From contig JAEZCC010000045.1 in NCBI GenBank assembly GCA_023412715.1, positions 62,001 through 126,000 on the forward strand: a stretch of 64,000 bases of DNA, in the 5' to 3' direction. The notes under the pieces are model-generated. The model was not told the origin of the DNA. It was given only the letters and a program-made list of their open reading frames with translations, and searched no databases. Shown one piece after another: positions 53,330-62,041 of this stretch; the first letter of the stretch is position 1, and the number at the start of each line of letters is the position of its first letter. The translations under genes were made by a program, and so were the position numbers. Source of the DNA: Bacillota bacterium. GTDB taxonomy: Bacteria; Bacillota; Clostridia; Oscillospirales; Acutalibacteraceae.

Positions 53330-55081
53330 TCAGCGGAGCCGATAGATGCATCCGCTGTAAGGCGTAAGGGTATCCGCCGCATCCATGGGCTCCGTGCGCA
53401 GCAGCGGCTCAAGGCCGGCGGGCAGATTGGGCTTCTTTGCCAGCACGGTATTGTTGATGACCGTCACAAGCTCACTGCCTTCAAAGGCGCGCCGCAGATA
53501 CAGCACGCCGTCTTCCGCGCCGATTCGGATTGTCCCGTACTGCAGGGCCTTTTCTTTTCTGCGCAGGTCGGCGACCTGCCGGTAGTACCGGAACAGGTCA
53601 AGATCCCAGTGGCTGCGGTCCCAGTCGAACGTTCTGCGGCAGTCCGGATCCCCCCTGCCCTCCATGCCGGTTTCGCTCCCGTAATAGACGCAGGGGATGC
53701 CGGTATAGCTGAACAGAAACAGGACCGCCATGCGCAGCAGGCGTTTGTCGCCGCCGCACCAGGTCAGGAAACGCATGGTGTCGTGGCTGTCCAGCAGGTT
53801 CAGCATGGCAAAATTCACCTGATCGTAATTCCGCATCAGGCAGGCGGAGATGTCCCCGGCGAACTGCCCGGCGTCCACCTCGTGCCGGGCGAAAAACTGG
53901 ATGCAGGACTTCGTAACGGCATAGTTCATCACGCCGTCGAACTGATCCCCCTGCAGCCACGGGTAAGCGTTGTGCCAGTTTTCCCCGACAATCAGCGCCT
54001 GCGGGTTAATCTGCTTGACGGTCTTCCGGAAGCTGCGCCAGAAGCCGTGGTTCACCTCGTCCGAGACGTCGAGCCGCCAGCCGTCGATCCCCGTGTCCTT
54101 CGTCCACATGGCGGCGGTGTCCAGCAGATACCGCTCCAGCTCGGGGTTTTCCGTGTTCAGCTTCGGCATGCCGGGGCTTGTTCCGAAAATGCGGTAGTTC
54201 AGGCGGGAGAGATCGAACGGCTTGCTGTAATCGCGGGCCTCTTCTTCCGAAAAACGCGCCAGGGGGAAGCTGTCGATCAGAAACCAGTCCCGGTAAGGCG
54301 ACCGCTCCCCGCGATCCAGCACGTCCCGGAACGGCGGAAAGCGCCAGCTGCAGTGGTTGAAGACGCCGTCCAGAACGATGCGGATTCCCATGCCGTGCGC
54401 CCGCTCCACCAGCCTGCGGAGCAGCTCTTTGTCCCCGAAAGCCCCATCGATCCTGCGGTAATCGACGGTGTCGTACTTGTGGTTGCTGCCGGACTCGAAG
54501 ATCGGCGTGAGGTAGATTCCGTTGACGCCAAGCTCCAGCAGATACGGCAGTTTTTCCAGGACCCCCTGCAGGTCGCCGCCGTAAAAGCTGTGCGGCCCCG
54601 GCGGCTGCCCCCAAGGCGTCAGGCGCTCCGGGTCGTTGGAAGGGTCGCCGTTGCAGAAGCGTTCCACAAAAATCTGGTAGAACACGGCCGTATGGACCCA
54701 CTCCGGGACCCGCTGCAGGTCGGTTTTGTTGATGTAGGGATACTGAAAATAATGGAAATAGGCGTTCTCGTCGTCGAATGCTTCGGAAAAGCCGGATTCG
54801 GAATAGATCAGCGTCCGCCCGCCGCCGCTGATTTCAAAGTAATACCCGAGGCGCGGGTCGTCCGTATGGTAGCGGTACTGATAATAATCGAACAGCCGGT
54901 CGGAAGCGACTTTTTCCATAAGGAAAGATTTTTTTTCGTTCCAGCGGTGTTTCTGCGAAATGACGAGGCGGACGCAGGAGCAGTCGTCCCGCGCCGTGCG
55001 CAGGCGGATGTCCAGGTCTTTTTCGCCGTACGCGTAAGCGTAATTGCTTTTCGGAATATGACAAATACCCTGTAGATTCAA
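53330..55081 (-). CDS. GH13 neopullulanase/cyclomaltodextrinase-type enzyme
   Basis: A 583-residue intracellular enzyme (no signal peptide). An N-terminal CBM34-like domain of ~120 residues precedes the barrel, as in maltogenic amylases and cyclomaltodextrinases of subfamily GH13_20. Catalytic residues are Asp in TGIDGWRLDVSDEV, Glu in LIVGENWHNAY and Asp in LLDSHDTMRF. Two further motifs, VNGIYLTPIFES and VLDGVFNHCS, are the usual conserved regions. It should cleave maltodextrins, cyclodextrins or pullulan fragments taken up by MalEFG, whose genes precede it in the same direction (60-bp gap). AAGGAGG lies 9 bases before the ATG. Confidence 0.93.
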   Translation of the reverse strand: MNLQGICHIPKSNYAYAYGEKDLDIRLRTARDDCSCVRLVISQKHRWNEKKSFLMEKVASDRLFDYYQYRYHTDDPRLGYYFEISGGGRTLIYSESGFSEAFDDENAYFHYFQYPYINKTDLQRVPEWVHTAVFYQIFVERFCNGDPSNDPERLTPWGQPPGPHSFYGGDLQGVLEKLPYLLELGVNGIYLTPIFESGSNHKYDTVDYRRIDGAFGDKELLRRLVERAHGMGIRIVLDGVFNHCSWRFPPFRDVLDRGERSPYRDWFLIDSFPLARFSEEEARDYSKPFDLSRLNYRIFGTSPGMPKLNTENPELERYLLDTAAMWTKDTGIDGWRLDVSDEVNHGFWRSFRKTVKQINPQALIVGENWHNAYPWLQGDQFDGVMNYAVTKSCIQFFARHEVDAGQFAGDISACLMRNYDQVNFAMLNLLDSHDTMRFLTWCGGDKRLLRMAVLFLFSYTGIPCVYYGSETGMEGRGDPDCRRTFDWDRSHWDLDLFRYYRQVADLRRKEKALQYGTIRIGAEDGVLYLRRAFEGSELVTVINNTVLAKKPNLPAGLEPLLRTEPMDAADTLTPYSGCIYRLR

Positions 55082-55141
55082 GGCGGCCTCCTTCTTGGTT
55101 CTGAACGGCCCGGCTCCCGGCCGAAGCGCTTCCGTGATTTT

Positions 55142-56428
55142 TTACTCCGCTTTCAGGAAGGACTGCCAGTCCCCGGCCGCTTTCGCCGCGCCGGCCTTCG
55201 GGGTCATTTTCCCGTCGAAGACGGCCGGCCCCACGTTGGCCGCAATGGTCCAGTAATAGCTGATCCTCTTAGCCGTCGGCATGGAGGCCGCGTCCTGAAA
55301 AGCCTTGACGATGGCGCTGAGCTGTTCGTCCTGCGCCAAGCCCTTCACCTGCGAAATGTCGGCGCGGGCGGTGATGCAGGATGCCTCGGAATACAGCAGT
55401 TCCGCGCTTTCGGCGGAAACGAGGCTCTCTGCGAACAGCTGGGACGCAATCGGGTATTTCGTGTAGGCGGAGACCTGCGCGTTCTGCACGAAAGCGAACG
55501 AACGCTCTTTCTTTCCGTCGTACGCCGGCAGGTTCGTGACACCGAAATCCACCTTTGCGTCGCGGAACGTCTTGACGTTCCAGGGGCCGCTGATGAGGTA
55601 GGCCGTTTTGCCGGTAATGAACTGGTTGGTCAGAAAGTCCCAGTTCGCGAGGTCGCCGGACGCGGCGGGCATCAGCCCGCGATACGCCGCGAGAACCTCG
55701 AGCCCCTTTTCAAACGCCGGGGTGTCGAACCCGGGGCTGTCGTTGTCGGTCCCGTCGGCGCCGAACAGCTGAAGCCCGTAAACGCTCAGCATGGGGTATA
55801 TGGTGGCGCCCTCGCTCACATTGGAAAGAAACCAGAATTTGTTCTGCGCGGCGTTGTTGAATTTTTTCGATTCCGCGAGAAGCTGCTCAAAGCTGGCCGC
55901 GGGGGTGCCGGTCACGAGCTTCTTATTGTAGAACATGACGTACGTTTCGACGGAAACGGGCACGCCGTAAAAGCCGGCGTCCAGCGTGACCGTTTTCAGG
56001 GCAACGGGGCTGACCTCTTTCTGCATCGCCGACGCGATGCGGGCGTCAAATTTCAGCAGCAGGCCGGCGCGCTGATTTTCCACCGTCTTGTCCTGCGGAC
56101 TCATGAAAACGTCGGGCCCCTTGCCGGAAGCGCCCTCCAGATTCGTCTTGTTCTGGTCGTAGACGCTGCCGTCTTCCGCGGTCACGGGCACGCCGTATTT
56201 TTTCTGAAAGTTCTTCGCCGCGTCCTTCGCAAAATTGAGCTGCCCTGCGCTGCTGGTGCGGAAGACCAGCTTCGCGCCCTGTTCCGGCTTCAGCTCTTCG
56301 GCCGACACGGTGCCGGCCGTGCCGGCCGCGGCGTTCTTCGCTTTCTGCGGCAGCTGGCGGCACCCCGCCATCGAACCGGCCGTCAGCACGCCCAGCATAA
56401 GCGCAAGCGCTCTTTTCCACTGCATCAT
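55142..56428 (-). CDS. malE: Maltodextrin ABC transporter, substrate-binding lipoprotein
   Basis: A 428-residue lipoprotein (lipobox SMAGC, Cys near residue 23) of the family 1 sugar-binding proteins. The pattern AKNFQKKYGVPVTAED, GPDVFMSPQDK, AYLISGPWNVKTFRDAKVDFGV and the C-terminal hinge helices match MalE/CymE-type proteins. Its place between malG and the GH13 enzyme gene indicates maltose, maltodextrin or cyclodextrin as ligand. GGGAGG lies 8 bases before the ATG. It follows malG after 32 bp. Confidence 0.9.
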   Translation of the reverse strand: MMQWKRALALMLGVLTAGSMAGCRQLPQKAKNAAAGTAGTVSAEELKPEQGAKLVFRTSSAGQLNFAKDAAKNFQKKYGVPVTAEDGSVYDQNKTNLEGASGKGPDVFMSPQDKTVENQRAGLLLKFDARIASAMQKEVSPVALKTVTLDAGFYGVPVSVETYVMFYNKKLVTGTPAASFEQLLAESKKFNNAAQNKFWFLSNVSEGATIYPMLSVYGLQLFGADGTDNDSPGFDTPAFEKGLEVLAAYRGLMPAASGDLANWDFLTNQFITGKTAYLISGPWNVKTFRDAKVDFGVTNLPAYDGKKERSFAFVQNAQVSAYTKYPIASQLFAESLVSAESAELLYSEASCITARADISQVKGLAQDEQLSAIVKAFQDAASMPTAKRISYYWTIAANVGPAVFDGKMTPKAGAAKAAGDWQSFLKAE

Positions 56429-56460
56429 TGCAAAATCCTCCCGTCAGTTTATTCGGTTTG

Positions 56461-57285
56461 TCAGCCTTTATTTGCTCCCGCCGCGATGCCCTGAACGATG
56501 TATTTCTGAAAAATCATGAACAGAATCGTAATCGGCACCGCGATGATGACCGATCCGGCCGCAAATACGGTGAAATTCATGTTCTCGCGCCCGGTGATCA
56601 GCCCGTACAGCCCGACGGCGAGCGTCTTGCTGGTATTGCTCGACAGCAGCATGTTCGGCAGGATGTAGTCCATCCACGGCATCATGAACTGGGACACCGC
56701 GCAGTAGATGATGATCGGCGCAGAGAGCGGCAGCACAATCCGGCGGAACGTGGCGAAATAGGAGCAGCCGTCGATGTACGCCGCCTCGTCGATCTCTTTC
56801 GGCAGGCCGTCGAGATAGCCCTTGACCAGCCAGACGTTGTACGGGATGGCGCCGGCCACATAGATGATGACGAGCGCCAGCGGCTTATCCAGAAGGCCGA
56901 ACGTGAGGAACAGCGTGTAAAGCGCCGTCATGGACAGAAACGTCGGGAACATCGAAAGCAGCAGCAGGCACATCAGGCTGAGCTTCTTCCCTTTGAACCG
57001 GAAGCGCGACATGACCCAAGCGGTGACCATGACCAGCAGCACGCTCAGCACCGTGTTCAGCACCGCAATCGACAGGGAATTCAGGAACCACTGTCGGTAG
57101 TCCGTCTCTTCGAACAGGCGGCGGAAATTTTCCAGCGTGAGTGTTCTCGGGATCAGGGAGGAGGTCGCAAGGCCGTTGCCCGGGTTGAACGAGGAAAGCA
57201 CGATCCAGACAATCGGCACCAGAACGACGGCCGCCATGAGGATCAGCTCCAGATGGACCAGAATCGAGTTCAGTGTTTTTTTCAT
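56461..57285 (-). CDS. malG: Maltodextrin ABC transporter permease MalG
   Basis: A 274-residue permease with six helices. The EAA loop is DEAAYIDGCSYFATFRRIVL, followed by PLSAPIIIYCAV, and it contacts the ATPase. The C-terminus (MIFQKYIVQGIAAGANKG) is the usual MalG end. The start lies 3 bp from the malF stop. No malK-type ATPase gene is present in the window, so a shared ATPase (MsiK-like) encoded elsewhere must energise it. Confidence 0.92.
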   Translation of the reverse strand: MKKTLNSILVHLELILMAAVVLVPIVWIVLSSFNPGNGLATSSLIPRTLTLENFRRLFEETDYRQWFLNSLSIAVLNTVLSVLLVMVTAWVMSRFRFKGKKLSLMCLLLLSMFPTFLSMTALYTLFLTFGLLDKPLALVIIYVAGAIPYNVWLVKGYLDGLPKEIDEAAYIDGCSYFATFRRIVLPLSAPIIIYCAVSQFMMPWMDYILPNMLLSSNTSKTLAVGLYGLITGRENMNFTVFAAGSVIIAVPITILFMIFQKYIVQGIAAGANKG

Positions 57286-57288
57286 GGC

Positions 57289-58620
57289 TCACATCTCCTT
57301 GAATGCGCTGGTGCGGCGGAAGTTCCAGATGGACACGGCGGCGATGAACAGGAAAATCAGGATATTCATGACGGCCGCCATGCCGTACATGCGCTGGTCG
57401 AGCGTCAGCTTGTAGATCCAGGAGATGAGGATGTCGGTGTCCCCGGCGAACTGATAGGACGGATCGGCCGGCCCGCCGTTCGTCAGGAAGTAGATGGAGC
57501 CGAAGGCGTTGAAATTGCCGGCGAGGTTCATCACAATCAGCGGGGCCGTGGCGTTCATCAGCAGCGGCAGCTTGATGCGCGCGAAGGTCTGCATTCTGGT
57601 CGCGCCGTCGATGGCGGCCGCCTCGTAGAGGTTGACGTCCTGGTTCGACATTACGCCGAGCAGCATGACCATGAACTGCGGGAAGCCCATCCACAGGTTC
57701 AGAAAGATGATCGAGAATTTCGCGACGGTCGGGTCAGTCAGAAACGGAACGCGCTGCGATATGAGGTGCGCGTTCAGCAGCAGCTGGTTCAGCGGCCCGA
57801 ACTGCCCGTTGAGCAGGTTGCGGAACACCAGCAGCGAAATCATGCCGGGGACCGCCCAAGGCAGGATGTAGATGGTCTGGAAGAACCCGCGGTGCTTCAC
57901 ACAGCGGCTGCTCAGGATCAAAGCCTGAAAAAGCCCGAGGAAGTAGGTGGAAAACGTCGCGCAAACCGCCCACACCACCGTCCAGGCCAAAACGCCCCAG
58001 AAGGTCTGCGCCCAGACCGGGACGCTCAGCAGCTTGCCGAAATTCTTCAGCCCCACCCAGCTGACGAGCTGGGCCGGCGGCATATGGTTCGCATCGTAGT
58101 CCGTGAACGCCGTCAGCACGGAGAAAATAATCGGCATCAGCACGACCAGCGCGACGATTACGCCGATCGGCAGCAGCGCGAGATACGGGAACGCGCGGCG
58201 GCGCTGGATTTTCGCGGGGGGCAGTTCAAGCCCGCCGGTTTCGTCCAGCTGCCTGCCGAGGCGGTACGCGTCGTGGACGTTCCAGACGTAGATGCCGAAG
58301 AAAACGAGCAGCGCCATCAGGACAAGGATCCCGTTGATAAGAAGCAGCGTGGAATGGTCGCCGCCCACGCCAGGCGTCTCGCCGAGCGTGATCAGTCCCC
58401 ACAGGCCTCTTGTGAAAACACCGCCGTAGGTCCCGATGTCGAAGGAATCAATTTCGCCGGCGAACCAGTTGAACCAGTAGCCGGAAGCCAGCTCTCCGCC
58501 GATCAGCAGGACCTGGGCCGCAAAAAAGAGCAGCCCCCGCAGCCTTTTTTTTGCAAGGAAGAACTGCCCGCTTCCCCACAGAACGGCGGATAAAATGGCG
58601 GAGCTCGCTTTCTTCTTCAT
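57289..58620 (-). CDS. malF: Maltodextrin ABC transporter permease MalF
   Basis: A 443-residue permease, first gene of the malF-malG-malE-GH13 unit. An N-terminal region of ~140 residues with extra helices (SAILSAVLWGSGQFFLAKKR and a second pair) precedes the BPD_transp core, as in Firmicute MalF. The EAA loop is LYEAAAIDGATRMQTFARIKLP. GGGAGG lies 8 bases before the ATG. The LacI-type regulator gene is divergent, 97 bp away, with an operator-like palindrome between. Confidence 0.92.
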   Translation of the reverse strand: MKKKASSAILSAVLWGSGQFFLAKKRLRGLLFFAAQVLLIGGELASGYWFNWFAGEIDSFDIGTYGGVFTRGLWGLITLGETPGVGGDHSTLLLINGILVLMALLVFFGIYVWNVHDAYRLGRQLDETGGLELPPAKIQRRRAFPYLALLPIGVIVALVVLMPIIFSVLTAFTDYDANHMPPAQLVSWVGLKNFGKLLSVPVWAQTFWGVLAWTVVWAVCATFSTYFLGLFQALILSSRCVKHRGFFQTIYILPWAVPGMISLLVFRNLLNGQFGPLNQLLLNAHLISQRVPFLTDPTVAKFSIIFLNLWMGFPQFMVMLLGVMSNQDVNLYEAAAIDGATRMQTFARIKLPLLMNATAPLIVMNLAGNFNAFGSIYFLTNGGPADPSYQFAGDTDILISWIYKLTLDQRMYGMAAVMNILIFLFIAAVSIWNFRRTSAFKEM

Positions 58621-58639
58621 TTTTCGACCTCCCTGAATC

Positions 58640-58652
58640 TTTGCGAAGCAAA
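58640..58652. promoter_or_regulatory. LacI-type operator between malF and the regulator gene
   Basis: Perfect inverted repeat TTTGC-GAA-GCAAA. It lies 20 bases upstream of malF and 6 bases upstream of the regulator's -35 box, and resembles MalR sites (TTTGC...GCAAA core). Likely the site for the adjacent LacI-family protein. Confidence 0.65.
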
Positions 58653-58657
58653 ATGAA

Positions 58658-58686
58658 TTGTGGTTTGTTCCCGCCGGTGATATAAT
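58658..58686 (+). promoter_or_regulatory. Promoter of the LacI-family regulator
   Basis: TTGTGG (58658-58663), 17-base spacer, TATAAT (58681-58686), 32 bases before the GTG start. Confidence 0.7.
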
Positions 58687-58717
58687 ATCGCCAGGTGCAG
58701 GAAAGAGGGCGTGTATT

Positions 58718-59638
58718 GTGGAAAATCAAAAGATCACCATGCGGGACATCGCAAAAGCCTGCGGCATTTCCGTCGCCACGGTCTCTTACGTTCTGAACCA
58801 TTCCGAGAAGGAGAAAATCAGCCACGAGACGCGTCTGAAGGTGATGGAGGCGGCCACGCGTCTGCATTACGAGCCGCGCTCCGTCCGCACGTTCGGAAAA
58901 ACAAAAAGCGGGCTGATAGGCGTGGTAATCACGCTGAAAGGCACGAATACCGTCGGGAAAAAACTGATGTATTACGACCTTGCCGCGGAACTGAGCATGC
59001 AGCTGCGGGCAATCGGGTACGAGACAATCCTGATTTCCGCCAGCGGATCTTCCCTGGACATGAGCGCCGTGAAAAAGCACAGCATGGACGCCGTCTTCAT
59101 GATCGACGTCGACAACCGGACCGTCAGGACGGTCACGGAGGGCTACTACGTGCCGATCCTGTTCCTCGACTGCATGGTCGGCGACCCGCTTTTCTGCGAG
59201 ATCCGGCCCGACTACGGCTCGCTGTTCTCGCAGGCGAAAAGCATGCTGGATTCGGAACATCTTTTTCTGCTGACGGAAGATTTCTGCTGCCAGAATCAGA
59301 TGGCGCAGTTTACGGAATATTTTCTGCCGAGGGACATCTTCGTCAATACGGATTCCGCCGCCGAACTTCGCGCTTTTCTCCAAAACCATCAGGGGCAGAA
59401 GGGCGTCGTCCTGGGCGACGTGCTCGGGGTGCAGGCCCAGCGGCTTTTCTCCGGCAGGGACATGGCGGTCGTCTCCAGCCTCGGGGACGCCGGCCTTTTC
59501 CCGGAGGGCACGCAGCTGCTGCGCGTTCCGAACCGAACGACAGCCGCGGTCGCGGCGGAAATCCTGCAGGACATGCTTTCGCTGGACTACCAGGCCGACG
59601 GTGCCAACTGCATCCTGCTGGGCAGCGAAAATCCGTGA
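58718..59638 (+). CDS. LacI-family regulator of maltodextrin use
   Basis: A 306-residue regulator. The GTG start follows GAAAGAGGG; the helix-turn-helix is TMRDIAKACGISVATVSYVL, with hinge PRSVRTFGKTKSGLIGVV. The effector domain is shorter and less typical than in LacI/MalR (usually ~335 residues): LYLRE-type motifs are missing, and FFS/Cys-rich segments (HLFLLTEDFCCQNQMAQF) appear instead. Divergent from malFGE-GH13 with an operator-like palindrome in between, so it most likely represses or activates that operon in response to a maltodextrin. Confidence 0.87.
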   Translation: MENQKITMRDIAKACGISVATVSYVLNHSEKEKISHETRLKVMEAATRLHYEPRSVRTFGKTKSGLIGVVITLKGTNTVGKKLMYYDLAAELSMQLRAIGYETILISASGSSLDMSAVKKHSMDAVFMIDVDNRTVRTVTEGYYVPILFLDCMVGDPLFCEIRPDYGSLFSQAKSMLDSEHLFLLTEDFCCQNQMAQFTEYFLPRDIFVNTDSAAELRAFLQNHQGQKGVVLGDVLGVQAQRLFSGRDMAVVSSLGDAGLFPEGTQLLRVPNRTTAAVAAEILQDMLSLDYQADGANCILLGSENP

Positions 59639-59661
59639 GCACCGCGACGCCCCCGCCGTTA

Positions 59662-59703
59662 CAAACGCCGGGGACGCAGCCTTCTTCCGCTGTGTCCCCG
59701 GTG
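59662..59703. terminator. Hairpin between convergent regulator and CBM26 genes
   Basis: A 14-bp stem with two wobble or mismatched pairs (59666-59679 with 59690-59703). It can terminate either transcript; the T tracts are short. Confidence 0.55.
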
Positions 59704-59728
59704 CCTTGCAGATGCGAAGCCTTTTTTG

Positions 59729-60397
59729 TCAGGCCGCAGCCTTTTTGCGGAGCAGGACAAGTCCCATGCCGGCCAGAGCAATCAGCGCGGCAGCCGCAAC
59801 GGCGGGCTCGCTGACGCCGGTATCGCCGGTCTTGGGAACGGCGTCTTTCTTGGAGGCGTCCGCACCGGCCGCGGCAGCCGTCGTGCCGGCCGCCGTCTTA
59901 TCCGTACCGGAAGTCACAGCAGCCGGGGTCGGGAAACCGGCCTGCGCTTCGGTATAGACCTGCACGGCGGTGCCGGCCGGCGTAAGGCCGTTGCCGTTCG
60001 TCTGCGTCGAATCCGTCGGGACGAACCAGTAAGCCGTTTTGTCCGACGTCAAATCCTTCGGCGTGTGGTTGGCGGTCTGCTGGGGTTTCGGCTGACCGTT
60101 GTCGTCAAAGATCACGTTGAAGGCCGTGGCGGGCGTGAACTTCATCTCATACCAGTTTTCCGTGCCGGAGACCTTGGTCATCTGCTGTCCGGGCCACGCG
60201 GGGGTCCCTTTCAGGTTGCCGGAGCCTTCCCAAAGGTACGCATACACGTTTTTCCAGTTCTGGCTGTTCTGGAAATAGATGGTCACTTCTTTGCCCGCAG
60301 ACGCCGCAGACGCGGGGGCCGACAGCACAGGCGCCGCCGAAACCGTTACCACGGCAAGCGCGAGGAGGCCCGTGACAAGTTTTCTGAGTTTCTCCAT
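59729..60397 (-). CDS. Cell-surface starch-binding protein (CBM26), sortase substrate
   Basis: A 222-residue secreted protein. Signal peptide (LLALAVVTVSAAPVLSAPASA). Residues ~37-130 form a CBM26 starch-binding module with aromatic contacts in NVYAYLWEGSGNLKGTPAWP and NWYEMKF. An Ala/Thr-rich linker leads to a cell-wall sorting signal: VPKTGD (an LPXTG variant with V for L), a hydrophobic helix and the tail RKKAAA. It has no catalytic domain, so it should only hold starch at the surface. The class B sortase gene lies 66 bp upstream and probably anchors this protein. GGAAGGAG precedes the ATG. Confidence 0.88.
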   Translation of the reverse strand: MEKLRKLVTGLLALAVVTVSAAPVLSAPASAASAGKEVTIYFQNSQNWKNVYAYLWEGSGNLKGTPAWPGQQMTKVSGTENWYEMKFTPATAFNVIFDDNGQPKPQQTANHTPKDLTSDKTAYWFVPTDSTQTNGNGLTPAGTAVQVYTEAQAGFPTPAAVTSGTDKTAAGTTAAAAGADASKKDAVPKTGDTGVSEPAVAAAALIALAGMGLVLLRKKAAA

Positions 60398-60463
60398 CGT
60401 AAATCTCCTTCCAAAATACAGAATTTAATATTTGCGAAAAGCCGGAAGGCCCCGAACAGAGGG

Positions 60464-61300
60464 TTACCCGACTTTTTGGGCCACAACCACAAGCCGGCCG
60501 TCTTCCACGTATTCGTAACAGGTGGAAAGCGTCAGAAGCTGGTCGCCGTACCCGGCGGCCGTGCCGATTGGATATTCCGAAAGTTTCCTGATATTTTTTA
60601 TGTAGACATCGAACGACGCTTCCGTTTCAAGGTCGGCGTACTGATAATACTTGAACACGCGGTCTCCCTGCCGGTAAACCTTCGTGCGGAAAACAGAAAT
60701 GATCGTGTAAGTCCCGGTGCCGTAGAGGGTATCGAAGCGAATCGTCGGATGCGCGCTGTAAAAACCTTCGCGCAGATAATTGACCAGACCGGCAAACGCC
60801 GTTCCGTCTTTCATGTCGTGGCCGTACACCAGATAATTTCTGCTTTTCAGAAGGTCGGATTTCGCGTCCAGAAACGGAAGCCCGCGGCTTTCCGGCTGCC
60901 TGGCGAAATTTCTGTGCAGATAGTATTCGGGATCCCGCGGGGTCTGCATCACGGGATAATTGACCTTGGTCCCGTCGATTTTGATCCACGCGGCGATGTC
61001 CCCGTTTTCGGTCCGCAGCTGTTGAAACTGCGGAAGAACGGAGGCCGTTTTTTCCGCTGGCCCGGAAGACAGCGCGGACGCTGGACTCCCCCCGGAGCGC
61101 GAACCGGCGCTCTGCGGGGCGGCCCGAGAAGAAGCAAACGCCGCCTGACGCAGGGAGGCCATCTGCGCCTCATTGACCCCGGCGCTTACGCGGGATGCAA
61201 TGAGCCACGAAACGCAGCTGAGGAAAGCCGCAAAAAAGAAAAGGAAAACGATTTTTTCCTTACGGCCGAAGCTTGCGATCTTCTTTCTGTACCGGCCCAT
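60464..61300 (-). CDS. Class B sortase
   Basis: A 278-residue membrane-anchored transpeptidase. One N-terminal helix (IVFLFFFAAFLSCVSWLIA) is followed by a ~60-residue Ala/Ser-rich linker and the sortase domain. The class B pattern is clear: NGDIAAWIKIDGTKVNYPVM, YYLHRNFARQPESRGLPFLD and LVYGHDMKDGTAFAGLVNYL with the catalytic His. Cys261 (LTLSTCYEYV) and Arg269 (GRLVVVAQK) complete the active site. It stands directly before the CBM26 protein gene, so it is likely dedicated to it. Class B sortases usually prefer NPQTN-like or variant signals, which makes the VPKTGD partner worth checking. Confidence 0.92.
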   Translation of the reverse strand: MGRYRKKIASFGRKEKIVFLFFFAAFLSCVSWLIASRVSAGVNEAQMASLRQAAFASSRAAPQSAGSRSGGSPASALSSGPAEKTASVLPQFQQLRTENGDIAAWIKIDGTKVNYPVMQTPRDPEYYLHRNFARQPESRGLPFLDAKSDLLKSRNYLVYGHDMKDGTAFAGLVNYLREGFYSAHPTIRFDTLYGTGTYTIISVFRTKVYRQGDRVFKYYQYADLETEASFDVYIKNIRKLSEYPIGTAAGYGDQLLTLSTCYEYVEDGRLVVVAQKVG

Positions 61301-61346
61301 GCCTCATTCCCGTTTCCAATCTTTTTCTGTTTGTGAGTACGCGATT

Positions 61347-61375
61347 AATATAGCACTTGGAATCTCTGTTGTCAA
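61347..61375 (-). promoter_or_regulatory. Promoter of the sortase-CBM26 unit
   Basis: TTGACA (61375-61370), 17-base spacer, TATATT (61352-61347) on the minus strand, 47 bases before the sortase start. Confidence 0.8.
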
Positions 61376-61661
61376 TCGAATTATATAATTATTATTTTTA
61401 TTAAAGAAATTTTATATCTAATATGCACTATATTTTTAACTTAATAAATCATTTGTTAAGTTGTCTGAAATCTTTCCATGCCACAGGGCAGCCAGCGTTT
61501 TTTCAATTTTCTCTTTCCTGTTAAGCACTTGAATCCAAACGCAGAAAACCGGAAAAAAATTTTTCAGCCGTGTGCGGAACATCATGCTGTTCCGTTTCCC
61601 GCGGGCAGATTTCCAACAAACCCGCAAGGGTTCTGAAAATAGAATTTTTTGTCGTTTGGCA

Positions 61662-61691
61662 TTGACACAGGCCGTTTTAATATGATATTAT
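61662..61691 (+). promoter_or_regulatory. Promoter of the tRNA-Ser pair
   Basis: TTGACA (61662-61667), 18-base spacer, TATTAT (61686-61691), 29 bases before the first tRNA. Confidence 0.75.
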
Positions 61692-61719
61692 TAAATACGC
61701 ACCTGCTGTATGGATGTTT

Positions 61720-61808
61720 GGAGAGGTGTCCGAGTGGTTTATGGAGCTAGTCTTGAAAACTAGTGATCCCGCAAGGGACCAAGAGTTCGAATCTCTTCCT
61801 CTCCGCCA
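61720..61808 (+). tRNA. tRNA-Ser (anticodon TGA)
   Basis: Class II tRNA with encoded CCA. Acceptor GGAGAGG/CCTCTCC, anticodon arm CTAGT-CTTGAAA-ACTAG (anticodon TGA), variable arm around GATCCCGCAAGGGACC, T-arm with GTTCGAATC. Confidence 0.95.
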
Positions 61809-61857
61809 GTTGCCTACTAAATAAATTGTTATATGACGATATGTTTTCATCGAATTT

Positions 61858-61947
61858 GGAGAAATACCCAAGTGGTGAAGGGGCTCCCCTGCTAAGGGAG
61901 TAGGTCGGGTAACCGGCGCAAGGGTTCAAATCCCTTTTTCTCCGCCA
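61858..61947 (+). tRNA. tRNA-Ser (anticodon GCT)
   Basis: Class II tRNA with encoded CCA. Acceptor GGAGAAA/TTTCTCC, anticodon arm CTCCC-CTGCTAA-GGGAG (anticodon GCT), long variable arm and GTTCAAATC T-arm. Same transcript as the TGA tRNA 49 bases upstream. Confidence 0.95.
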
Positions 61948-61985
61948 AAAAGCCGGTTCAATCTTTTGGTTGAACCGGCTTTTTT
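61947..61985 (+). terminator. Terminator of the tRNA-Ser pair
   Basis: Perfect 15-bp stem AAAAAGCCGGTTCAA with its complement (61947-61961, 61970-61984), ending in TTTTTT. Confidence 0.92.
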
Positions 61986-62041
61986 AGTTGATAGGACGAG
62001 GAGCAGCGCGGCGGCTATACCGCAAGTCTGTCCGTCGTATC

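Larger units (their letters stand above)
61301..61719. other. Intergenic region between sortase and tRNA genes
   Basis: Two promoters in opposite directions (sortase at 61347-61375, tRNA at 61662-61691; separate entries). Between them, 61376-61661 is AT-rich with no ORF that I can support. Confidence 0.5.
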
